This document shows positions 1 to 11,090 of a stretch of DNA of 64,000 bases, in pieces (the stretch's first letter is position 1; each line of letters begins with the position of its first letter). The notes beneath the pieces are model-generated. The model was not told where the DNA came from and did no database searches. It worked only from the letters and a program-made list of their open reading frames with translations. This DNA is from Motacilla alba alba (lineage: Eukaryota; Chordata; Aves; Passeriformes; Motacillidae): assembly GCF_015832195.1 (NCBI RefSeq), contig NC_052017.1:49615652-49679651 (forward strand), in the 5' to 3' direction. The position numbers were made by a program, and so were the translations under genes.

Positions 1-2340
1 GTTATGAAAAAAATGAGCATGACAGCAAATGAAAGGTGATTGTTTTGTTACATCCATAACCTCTATTTATTAATTAATTAATTATATTATTCTTAACACT
101 AAGTAGCAGCATGACAAGAAGTTGTATACATATATATATTAAAAAAATATAATATATATATATAATGGTAGGGTAATTTTCTCAAAGTTGCTCAGAGTTT
201 TAGAAGTAGTAAAGTCAATACAATCATCTTATCTTGAATTTCTTGAAAAATCCCTTACCTACAAATCAAAGTCAAACTAGTGATTTAGTTAGCACACTGT
301 CACTACTTCAGAAAAATAAAAATTAATAATGCATATGACATATGTTTGTAATTTTCACATTTACACTTTTTGCACAATACCCCTCATACTTTATAAAAGG
401 AATTTAACAAACTCAATGAGGCCTTGAAAACAGAACTGTAAGGTTATTGCTATAATTTACAGTATATACCAGAACAAGTTTAATGAATCCTTTGAAAGGA
501 TCTGGTTTTAAATGTATCACTTGGGATTTTTACAGTCTTTTTAAGGGTATGTCAGGTGTTCTCGTGGTGTGGTTTTCAAGCAATTTGTTAACTGCATTAT
601 CACAACACTCTTCTGAAAATTCAGTTTACACCAAACAAGACAAGGTCACATAGGAAGCTTGTTAGGATAACTTTAAATATAAAGTGTCTCAAAGCATTAC
701 TACAACAATTTTAGAAAAAATAATGAAGTTAGTCTGCAGAAAACCCTAGTACAAACAACTTAATTTTGAGATTTTGCAAACACCTAAAATTCGTCCTTCT
801 TTTAATTTGACAAGCAGCTGGCAAATAATTTTGGAAATGAGGAGACTTAAATAATTTTCTTTGAAATTGGCTAGGAGCCTTACCTTAGGTAAGAAAGCAG
901 TTTAAAATTCTTCAGATTGGGTGTCCAAAACTCCAAACCTCTTCTTAGACACATTCCTTTAAAGATGGCAATTGAAATGTGCCCAAATGATTCATCACCA
1001 TCCTTTATTTTAATCTACCAACTAAAACTGTAGGTATTCTGTGCTCCACAACTAAAACTCAATGTGACCTAATTTTTGCATGGTGCCTCCAACAGAATTC
1101 TTTGCTATTCTCAAGCCTCCTGACATTTGTCTGTTGTGGAGCTTGCTGGGCACAACCTTGCACAACAGAGAGATGCCTTAGTGGCTTCACCCAGAAGACA
1201 GACAGCAAACTTCCTAGGGCTGTCTGCAGCTTGGCAAATGTCAGAGCTCACTGAGCTGTCTCAGGTGGAAAGGTACACAAGCCATGGGAAAGGTCAGGCA
1301 GCTATGATCCTGGATATAGTGCAAATAAAAAATAAAAGTAAAGAATCATTTAAAATTTTTTGTGTGTGTGCTACAAATGCGTAAGTTTTTAGCTCATTCT
1401 TTAATATAAAGCAATGTTATTTGCCTAACATACTACTGCAGACAGTTTCAGAATACTAAATTAATTTCTGACTGATCTTTACTAGAAGATTTACAACTTT
1501 AAAAAATCTGTGATCTGAAGGCTGATTTATAACTCACTGACACATAGCAAATAGAAAGAATTAAGATGCTATTTGAACATGAAAGCATAGTGCAAAAGGA
1601 GGCTCTTCAGACACAAATACAGAAGTCAGAACAGACAGTATGCTGTACCATACAAAAACTCTGCCATTACATAGCACTCCAGGGATGAAAGCAAACAAAA
1701 AGGTGACCCTTCTTAAAATATTAGTCACTGCAATAATGTACAAGCTGAAGATAAAATTGTGCCACTTGGCCAAGGCCAAAAAATACTTAAAATAAAATAA
1801 ATACATTTCAAAGGCCTTCAGTGGCTGCAGCCTAAATACTCAATCCCCTAGAAGAAACTGTTTCCCAAAACCAAGGAAGTAGAGAACACTGTATGTAACT
1901 GAAAGAGAAATATAAGTAGATGGAAAAATTATATTTACTCAAATGGAAGATTGTTTTTGATCAAGGAGATTATATCTACTGCAGATAAAAATTAAGTGAC
2001 TACAAACTAAGCAAAATGCATGAGAAGTGTGCTTTGGGAAAAATTCTTGCAGTCCAACAAAAAATGACTTTGAGAATTACAACTCAAGTTTAAAGTAAAA
2101 TACTCACAGTCACTCTATATACTTTACATGAATTTATGTGCATTTTAGATATCTATTTCTTATTACATTATGAAGAAGGAAAAACAATAGTTGTCGTACA
2201 GACATTCTAAGGGTATTTTTGTATTCACATAAAAGAATTATTCTGAAATTCAAGTGATTGTTCAAAACCCCTCTCCTGAAGGTAGTGTTCTGCTAAACTA
2301 CTATAAATCAATTACTGATTTGTTAATTATTATCAGCAAC
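1..2340. other. AT-rich intron sequence without recognised features
   Basis: Apart from the AT tract near 124-166, nothing is recognised. A somewhat GC-richer patch at about 1085-1310 has a 10-bp inverted pair (CTGACATTTG at 1120 and CAAATGTCAG at 1235) and an 85-codon open frame. Neither is enough to call an element or gene. Confidence 0.6.
124..166. repeat. AT-rich low-complexity tract
   Basis: TATACATATATATATT, then A7, then TATAATATATATATATAA. Composed almost only of A and T; a TTAATTAATTAATTA run lies just before it at about 69-83. Confidence 0.88.
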
Positions 2341-2970
2341 AAGGCCTACACTGGAGAAGGCTCCTGTCAGGACCTGTGGACTGTGAAGAGAGGAGCCCAT
2401 GCTGAAACAGGTTTGCTGAAAGGACTTGTGACCCCCATGGAACAGACCCACTCTGGAACAGCTAAAGAAAAACTGCAGCCTATGGGAAGGACTCACATTG
2501 GAGAAGCTTGTGAAGAACTGTCTCCCGTGGAAGAGACCCCACACTGGAGCAGGGGAAAAGTGTGAGGCAACCTCTCATGAGGAGGAAGGATCAGCAGAGG
2601 TGTGTGATTACCTGACCACAGTCCCTATTCCCTGTCCACTGTGTACTCCTGTTGAGAAGAGATAGAAAATATTGATTAAAGTTAAGGAAGAAGGAAGGGA
2701 TGGGCAGAAGGTGGTTTTAAGATTTGGTTTTACTGCTCATTGCCCTACTCTGATTTTGGTTGTTAATAAATTCAGTTAAATTTCTCTCAGTCAAACCTGT
2801 TTCACCCATGATGGTAATTGGTGAATGTTCTCTCCCTGCCTTTAATCTTGACCTATGACCCCTTCATTATATTTTCTCTCCTCTGTTGAGCTCAGGAAGG
2901 GAGTGACAGAGTGGCTTTAGTGTACGCCTGGCATGCAGCCAGGGTCAATCCATCACAATATTGAAATCAG
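2341..2970 (+). mobile_element. Degenerate avian endogenous-retrovirus LTR-like repeat
   Basis: A GC-richer island in AT-rich intron. Its 5' part (about 2391-2552) is made of diverged ~45-50-bp units, each with a pattern like 'ACCCACNCTGGAGCAG...GAACTG...CCCGTGGAA'. The 3' part carries a polyadenylation-like AATAAA (2765-2770), then text such as GATGGTAATTGGTGA, ATTATATTTTCTCTCC, GAGTGACAGAGTGGC and GCAGCCAGGGTCAATCCA. I recognise this arrangement as a dispersed repeat common in bird genomes that looks like an ERV LTR; I do not assign a family name. No gag, pol or env is present and the copy is clearly mutated, so it is a solo or truncated remnant. Boundaries are approximate and I could not identify a target-site duplication. 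Confidence 0.65.
2391..2552 (+). repeat. Diverged ~45-bp tandem units inside the LTR-like repeat
   Basis: Three full units and one partial unit: about 2391-2441, 2442-2487, 2488-2532 and from 2533. Each has a CCCA/CTCAC...TGGA or TGAA element, then a CTGCAGCC- or CTGTCTCC-like element, then CCATGG, CTATGGG or CCCGTGGAA. They are far from identical, so the array is old. It accounts for the apparent 103-codon open frame at 2254-2565, which is not a gene. Confidence 0.6.
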
Positions 2971-5146
2971 TATGACTTCTATATAAAACACCTCTGATTT
3001 ATGCCACAGTAAAGAGGGCAGCCTTAATCTCTTTAATTTCTTTAATGAAAGCCCATGTGAAAAAATAATTACTGCTTATTTTTTACAATTGTAGCTATTT
3101 TCTATTTACTGGTCTATTTTAAGTGGCTATGACATTGCAGAATATCTGGCTAACTAAAAGCTCAGTCAAACAAGCCAGCACTGTAATTCTTACTTGTCTA
3201 CATTGTTCTGTTCCTGTTTGCATCAAGGTATCAGGACTTGGTACATGATGCCTGCATCAGGTGTTTAAACCTGTATTTGTTACAAAGTGCTTACTTCTGG
3301 GTCTTAAAGTTAAGCAAAGACTTATGGAAATGAAGCTTTACTTTTAACCATTCCATAATATTCCATTTTAGAGGAGGCTTTTCTATTTGAAATTCTTATT
3401 GAACATAGGGCATATTCCATATCCCGTGTACTGTATCAAAGATCGAAACACATTTTGCCACCAAATTAAAGAAATAAGAAAATGATAGCAGTAGAAACAC
3501 TTTTTAAATTTCCTTCTTCAGATAAGTCCTTACCACTTCTTGTTAGTGCTGTATTAAGTATTTCACCTGCATGCATACGACATCTTAGAATTACTGTTTA
3601 AGGCCACTTTTGAAAGCTCTAGTTGTGCTTCGTATGATACTGCAGCACAGAAATTAAAAAATGTAAACAATTACACTAAATAAGATTTATCCCTTATTAA
3701 TCTATGAGCAAATAGTTAAAGTCAGCAGTATTACCACACTGATTGGGAAAATAATTACCAATGCTAAAGAGAAGACAGAAACTAACCCAGGATTAAAATT
3801 TTTGCAGCATTAAAATTTTACTTGCCCTTCAGTAGATATCCTACCCAAAGGATAAATCTCATTGAGTTAGTGCTTGCTTTTGGTAAAAAAAAAAACAAGA
3901 AAGCAAACACTCTTCCCTTCCTCCCAAAACCAAAAGAAAATACCTCCAAAAAGACATAACAAAGTAAACAAACAATACACCCATTGAGAGGGATTGAAAA
4001 ATAAGGCTCCAGAACTTGTAGCTCTGAATGACTTTTCATGCTCTGTTTGGTCTTTGCTTTATAAGGCATTAAATTCTATGTACAAGAGTGTCCTTAAAAT
4101 TCTTAAGCTGGGTCATCGGTTGCTATCAGTTCCTGAAATCCCTACCATCTTCTTAAACCCTGAATCCCACCATGCCTGTTATTTCCTCTCCTCTCAGAGA
4201 CCGAGGTAGGGACTCATCCTAAAACCTGTTGATAAACACTGAAAGGGGGGATTTAATGTCCCTCAATTCATATCACTTATCTTTAGGGACATATCTGAGA
4301 TACGTTCTGTAGTAGTGATTTTATCTGCAAAGATCCCCGCTTTTGTGCTCTGACAGCGATCCAAGGTTTGTGCAGCAAGCACTCAAGTCTCTGCCACTTA
4401 GAAAAATTAGATAATCTACTGGTTGGATAGTCTGCTTGATCCATAAACTGTGTCATAATACTTTAGCAGGAAAAGCAGACTTTGCTTATAGCTGTTGACT
4501 TCTTTGTCTCCTTTAACTATCCTGAAGTTTTGATTGATAGTTCTTGCTCAGATAGGCAAGAATGTGAACTCAATAAGGATTGGAAAATTCAGTGGCAGTT
4601 TCAATGAAACCTCCAAGTTGTTTGCTGCTACTGACTTCAAAATAAAAAGCTTTTTGTAGAAGACATATCTTGGAAACAAAAGGAATCACACACCATGTTC
4701 TACGGACAGTCTCAGGTATCTTGATATTTACCATTGATAGAGCAGTATGGAACTGTCTGAGTATGCCCTCTTGATCAAAAATTGTTCTATGTAAAAGTTA
4801 AAAGAACCTAAAAATCTGCTGGCACTTGTAAAATCACATTCAAACCACAAAGACAACACTGTTCAAGACTGCTCCTGTTTAATATTTGAGAGATTATAAA
4901 TTATTCAAAACATCTATTTTTTTCCCAAGATGTGCCCTTCAAGTTTCTTTTTAAAATCCATTTCTAATGGAGATTAATTCCTTTATTTCTTGCCATCTTT
5001 TTCTTATTATGTTCTTGAAATTCTGATTCTATCTGGCATGGTATCAAGAGCTTGATCATTAAAATTTTCACCAAGCAAGGGTCAGTAACTGGCTGCATAG
5101 CAGTAAGTTTATTTTTTTGTTCCATTTTTTGGGATTTTCAGAGAAC

Positions 5147-5270
5147 TGAATCACAGAATAACAAAGGATGGAATGGAGGAACCTCAGAATGATTACTTAT
5201 CCAACTCTTCACTAAAATCAGGGTCAATTTTGGTTAGGTCTCATAATTGTTATTAATGTATCCAACTTCA
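5147..5270 (-). mobile_element. CR1 LINE 3'-end fragment, reverse orientation
   Basis: Starts GAATCACAGAATAAC and continues through GGATGGAATGGAGGAACCTCAG, then TTATCCAACTC, AATCAGGGTCAA and GTATCCAACTTCAA. This is the reverse complement of the CR1 3' end, whose terminal octamer repeats read ATTCTATGA/ATTCTGTGA. Only about 120 bp remain, the usual 5' truncation. The end distal to the octamers runs directly into the (AAG)n tract. Confidence 0.72.
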
Positions 5271-5314
5271 AAAGAAGAAGAAGAAGAAGAAGAAGAAGAA
5301 GAAGAAGAAGAAGC
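5271..5314 (+). repeat. (AAG)14 / (CTT)14 microsatellite
   Basis: About 14 uninterrupted AAG units (GAA frame) immediately after the CR1 fragment. It is a perfect purine-pyrimidine mirror-type tract, able in principle to form a triplex. In the gene's orientation (minus strand) the transcript would read CUU. Confidence 0.97.
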
Positions 5315-8300
5315 ATGAAATCCAAAACTGAGCACTTGAAAACCTAGGCAATATATTTCCATTTATTGAAAATAAGTATTAATGAAGGCATTTCTGTTCC
5401 ACCTGCAATGTACAGCTTTAACACATGAGCACTGAAACACAAACAAAGCGGATGCAAAATAAGATTAAACTCAAAGAGAAATATTTAGTTTTGTTAAAAG
5501 ATGGAGAATATGTTCTAAAGCCTAACAACTGAACATTGTGGCAGGAACAGTGTAGACAAGATGACTTTTAATTTTACTTCCACTGTGTTGCCAGCTTGAA
5601 GACTTTTATAATTCAGATGCCAGTTGAAGCACAATAAATTTTATGACAGTGTATATAAAATATGCCTATTGTGATTGTACCATAATATCAATGAATCTTA
5701 ATGTTTCCAGTTGTAGACAACAGTTTACAGAAAACAGCACATGACATGTTTCTTGCAGCCTTAAAAAGCTTTCCAGCAGCTATCCCCTGCCTTTACTTCC
5801 AAGCAAGGCCTGAAGATCCAAGACTCCCAAAGGAAATGGAAACTATCTGGGGAATCTCATATCACCTTATACCCAATAGAATACAAAGGATCAATTAAAT
5901 CACATTTTTCTTAGCAAATAAAATACTTGCTAATATCATTAAATAGAAATTTTATCTACCAGAAAATATGAGACTTAAAGGGGTTTAATTTTGTTGTAGT
6001 TTGTTTCATGTGTTTGACTGTTTCCAGATCTTTGTTTCCAATCATCAAGAAGGATTAGGCTGTGAGAGATGATTAGTCTCTTCCCAGTTCTACCAACTCA
6101 GACACACTGAGTGTTAGAAACCAAAGAAAGCATATTAACACCACTGGTAAATGGAAAAGAATGAAAACTTGACTTTTTTTTTTCTCACAGTTACTTACAT
6201 ATTCATCCTCACACTAGGTCCAAATATTATTTTAAGTGAGCTTTGTTCCCTGTTAGTGTTGCTAGACTGAACAGAATTGATGTTATCTCTCTTTGTTGTA
6301 CTTTTTACCACTTTTCTCTTTAAAAAAATTTGAAAAAAGAACCTCAAAACATCGCTGTAGTATCAAAACTGTTACTTGAGTTGGATGGTGAAAAAAACAA
6401 ACAAGAAAAATGCATGTTCAGTTCTTACTTTTTATAGTTGTCAAGTAGGATAACTTCTAAGCAGGAAACAGGAGAGCTGAATAAAAACTATCTCAGAAAG
6501 ATTCAGAGTTATTTCCTTTAAAAACATAATACAATATCCCAAAATAAGCACATGCCTCTCCTCCCCCACAAAAATCCCCAATCATCTAACCAAAGAAAAA
6601 AACGCCAACCTTTAAATAACAGTTACCAGAGATATCACTCTAAACACCTCAAAGGTTTAAATATCCCCATTTTAAGAAACATGAATAGAATTTGGATTGG
6701 AAATCAAGCTGTCCTTACATATCTTGCATTTAGTGTCTCTCTCTCTTCCTATATACAAGGAAGTCACTGCAGTTATGTCAAAACAGACTTACATGATCAA
6801 AAGCCTCACTGATGATAATGTTTTGCTCATAAAGAACTGCCACTTGAAATAATACCAAAAGCTTTCAAGTTACACATTTCTTTCTCTACAATTCCTTCCT
6901 GTTAATATTAATTTATTAGAACATGCAATTATCCAACTATCTTCACATTTAAATTACCTAAATGTCCACGTTATAATTGCATTCATTAGTTACTGAAATT
7001 GCACCTGCAAATGCTATATCACAAATATAGCTATGAAATGTTTATGTTGTTTTTCTGTAATGGATATTTAATAATTTAATTTCATTATTAATGCTTCTTA
7101 CTATTTTTTTTAGCAGCTTTGTAAAAATATCCTTTCTGTAGAGATTAATTTTATTTGGGAAGGAAAGCAACCCTGTCACCAGGGGTTTTTTTTCCCCTGT
7201 CTTATTCAATGATGAAGGTAATACTATGGCAATTTTACTATCAGCAATAGCTGACTTCTGCCAATGGGCTGCTACACTGCCATGTAGCAACGGTATGAAC
7301 AGCAAGTACAACTGGCAGCAACAACCTTAAAAATAAACTTTGTGGTTTTGACTTTTAATGTCTGTTTTCAGCACAGAATGAGTCTTTTGGTCTTTCTTAC
7401 TAAAATCTGTCTACTTCTCTATGGGGGCATCTAGAGTTTGAAACCATAATATTTCTTTTTGTTAGTAGTCCCCTTTCTGGGAGAATTTAGGAGAGGAAAA
7501 CAAAGTGGGTCAAAAAAATTCTCACATTAATAGTGAGTTAATACACATCTGTCTATGTAGCATGTATAAAATCTTTGAAGAATAAAACTCCCACTCAACT
7601 GGTTTTACTGGTTGGGGATTTTTTCTTATTTGTTGATTGGTTTGGGATTTTTTTTGGCAAAAAACCTCACCAAATTATTTCTAAGGATAAATTAGTGAAA
7701 TATCTGGTATGAAGATGATTCACATGCAAATTAAATGATCTTGCAAGTATACGAATTCAAAATTTCTCAAACAGCTTAACAAAAGGAGACAATGACTTAA
7801 AACTAAAGTACAAATGAAAGTAACCTCTCCCCAAAGAAAAAAAGAAGTCTCTTCTGAGCTCAGTTTAAAAATATGAATTGGTAACAGTTTTGAAAAATTC
7901 AATGGCACAGACATATGTGGTAGGATACATTTTGTTGCTTATTGAGAAACCAGTTTCAACTGACTTCCTTCCCCCTTTCTGGTTCCCACTGCACAGAAAC
8001 AAGAAGCGTCTAAAAACAAAACCAGAAAATAGACAGGTACTAAAAAAGAACTGACAAACTCTCCACTGTTGAAGATACCTGATATTTTTCAAAAGCATTT
8101 CTGGAATTGAAATTCAATGTGTTTTCACACTGATGACCTACTTAATCAGGCAGCAGTCTGACACATCATAAAACGTCTACTTTCCAAAACTGAGATGGAC
8201 ATTTAAAGCTGTTTTTTTTTCTCCTATACCCTGTGTATCAAGATGAATTGGCTGCCTGCTACAATTATCTAAAAGCCCTTACTGCACTGACTACACATCA

Positions 8301-9610
8301 GAGAAGGCCCGCACTGAACTCAGCCTTACCTGATGGACTGTTTCATTTCTACAGAGGAAATGGGAGTGGGATTGTACATTCGCTGCTGCAATTAAACTGG
8401 CTCCACTATCTTCATAACTTCTAGTAAGAGCACTTAATCTCAGTCATACCTTTAGTCAACCTTTAGAGCTTGCAGAGGTTCAAAGAAAACATGTGTGTGC
8501 TAAGGCAGGATTTCAAACATTTTTAAAATCCTGACTGTTTAATCTCAACTGCCATCATGCTCACTGTATTTTTACTTCAAACCTTTTGGACTGTTTTACT
8601 TTCCCACTATGTTCAATTCTTTATTTCCTCATAAAACTAAGTCCTGTTCATGTGAATATAGAAAAAAAAAATTAAGTATTTTACCCCTAGTTTAAGGTTC
8701 TCAGATTAAGAGGATGGATAGTCAAAGATGTGTCACTTGGTATTGTAGCACCTGACCTAGCTTTCCATAAGGCTCTAGCTATTATAAACTAGAGCAGGAG
8801 CAAGAAAAACATGCACTCGTGAGATACAGTGAAAATTCTCCTGTACTATTAACTTCAAGCGCAACCTGGGAACATTTCGTGGTACCATAATACAATCATC
8901 TAGACTATTTCAGCTAGCACTTGAAGCAAACAATTCCTAACACACTTTGGCAGCTGGAAGAGTCCAGATGCCATTAGTAGCAAAGATGAAGGATGTTTCA
9001 TGTCAGAAGGCATCAGTGCCAGGCAATCCATCCAGGTGTTTGCTAAATCAAGAAAGGCATGCCCTTAAAGGACCTGATTCTTTGGACTGCTTTTGGAATA
9101 CAGTAGCAAGCAATCTGGTTTCTGTGTGCTTCTTATCGCTATCATAAACTACAGAAAATCCATGGGAGTAAAGGAACAACTTAAAATATCTGTTGGATCA
9201 TTCTAAAGATGAAAAAAAATCAGCCATGACAAAACTTTAACAAAGTGATTGTCATACGGCATATCTATAGACATGCCTACTCCTCACATTAGTATGGTAT
9301 TAAAAAGCCCCAAACAATGGGACATGGCAGCTCAGTTTAGGAATTCCCAGTGAGAAAAGGGTCACGGTGAACAGATGATGGCACCAGATCTTTAGTAAAG
9401 CATTTGCCTTGCTGAACTGTAGTGTTTCTGTTTTGCAGCTAGAATTTTTCTCATTAAGAACTTTTTCTTCACCATACTGCACCACTGAGCAGTCTACTCA
9501 ACCTCTACAACTTCTTTTAGCTCTTCTAAGCTTACTCAGAAAACAATGAGAAATAGAAAACTATCAGCAACAAGCCCTTGATATAAGAAATCCACTCCCC
9601 TTTGTACACT
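5315..9610. other. Intron sequence without recognised features
   Basis: Unique-looking AT-rich sequence with short T-runs. A G/T-patterned stretch at about 7598-7670 (GGTTGGGGATTTTTTC, GGTTTGGGATTTTTTTT) is the mirror-strand counterpart of the A/C-rich tracts. No coding signal or repeat family is recognised. Confidence 0.6.
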
Positions 9611-9712
9611 CCCCCCCCAAAAAAAAAACCACCAAAAAACCCCACAAAAAAACCCCCAAAACAAACCCAAAACAGAGCAAACCAGATTAAAAAAACTAAA
9701 AAACCAGAGCCC
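9611..9712 (+). repeat. A/C-rich low-complexity tract
   Basis: Eight C followed by ten A, then irregular AACCACC, AAAAAACCCCAC and AAAAAACCCCCAAAAC patterns, with almost no G or T until GAGC and GATT appear. The reverse strand therefore reads as G/T-rich (GGGGTTTTTTG-like), which produces the spurious Phe/Gly-rich frames there. Confidence 0.9.
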
Positions 9713-10950
9713 AAAAATTTTCAAAGGGAATAGGAACAGCTAGAAAGGAAATACATAGCTGGTTATCACTATCCAATCTGGAGTAGTTTATTGTTCTGAG
9801 AACAAAATCTAGGCAGTGAAACCCTTCATGAGATCATGAAAAATATTCAGGAGACTGTGGCTACTATCCAAATGAAGGAAACTAACTGAAGCAAGGTGAT
9901 CACCTTTTGGTTTGTAAGAGGAATGCATCTCAGTAAAAGCAAGTTTATAAATGTGTTTATTATAATAACTACACAGGTGTAAGCCTAAGAAAGATCAGGA
10001 AACTCTTATGAGATATAATGACAAATATGGACAAATTGGAACTTTTTTTTCATTGAATTTGGAAGTGTCTCTGTCCCTTGATGGCATGTGGTTTCTGTCA
10101 ATATAATAGGCCCCAAATTGTCAAAAGAAAACACATTTTTGGCCAGAAACCTAATTTCACATCCAAGTCTGTAAGAACATCAAAACAAGGATTTCTTGCT
10201 GAGAATTTAAAAAGTGTGGTCTTTAGGAAGTGTTATCGGAAATGATGAAAAATATTATTGCCTTGTTTGCAAAAACAAATTTCTGGTAGAGATGCTCACT
10301 GTAACAAGAAAGAGTGGCTGCTTCACCACAGATGGGTCCTGGGCATTTGTTTCCAGATCTGTATGCAACAAACCAGTGGAACTGAGTGTCTGGTCTCTCT
10401 TCCTCGCCTTCCCAAAGCAGCTGCACATTAGCATGGCTTTCCTTAAAGATGATGCAGCTTTAAAGGTGAAGTTGAAGGAAGATTCAAGTGCAGACAGACT
10501 GTTTTGGGAACTAAAAGAATTCTCATTTCACACATGATAGGTTGCCAGACACTGGAGTGCTCACACTGATGGAGAGATTACTGTTCCTACTAAAATGTGA
10601 TGAAACTAAAAGATTATCTCCAAGACCAGACTGAACACAGAATAGAGATCAAGACTGAAGCACTCCTGATATGCAGGATTTTTCACTTCAAGAAAAAGAT
10701 AGTTAAAACTCAGCTGTATATGCACTGAGTATGCATATGTATGTGGTAAAGGTGTTACTAAAGCAAATTCACAAAGATGATTAGCATTTGAAAGTACTAA
10801 AGTGGTTAAAAACCTTGCTGAAATCTAAAAGAGGATTATCTTTTTTATTCAGTTAAGATTTAGAAACAAACTACTGTGTTTTGCTTCAAACTGAGAGAGC
10901 AGACACAGGTATAGACAGTTAAATCTTTCTGCATATGACACTCCACCTGC

Positions 10951-10990
10951 CAAAAAACCCCAAACCCCCAAATAACCCTCCCCCCAACAA
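10951..10990 (+). repeat. Short A/C-rich low-complexity tract
   Basis: CAAAAAACCCCAAACCCCCA, then AATAACCCTCCCCCCAAC. Same character as the tract at 9.6 kb, 1.2 kb away. Confidence 0.85.
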
Positions 10991-11052
10991 ACTCATACTT
11001 CCTTGAAATGCTAACAGAAAATCCTGTGAAAATATCAGCTTGCTATTGATCA

Positions 11053-11053
<1 letters not shown>

Positions 11054-11086
<33 letters not shown>
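11054..11086 (+). repeat. Pure poly-A tract (33 A)
   Basis: An uninterrupted A run between GATCAC and TCCCCAGC. No AATAAA, SINE or recognisable processed-transcript sequence precedes it, so it is annotated as simple sequence only. Confidence 0.97.

Positions 11087-11090
<4 letters not shown>

Noticed and set aside
1120..1244. Possible small inverted-repeat transposon
   Set aside because: Only a 10-bp inverted match is visible, without longer terminal repeats or a target-site duplication.
2254..2565. 103-codon plus-strand open frame
   Set aside because: It is the translation of diverged tandem units in the LTR-like repeat; its internal periodicity comes from the DNA repeat.
10214..10537. 107-codon plus-strand open frame
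   Set aside because: It begins at GTG, not ATG, lies opposite to the gene, and has no family signature.
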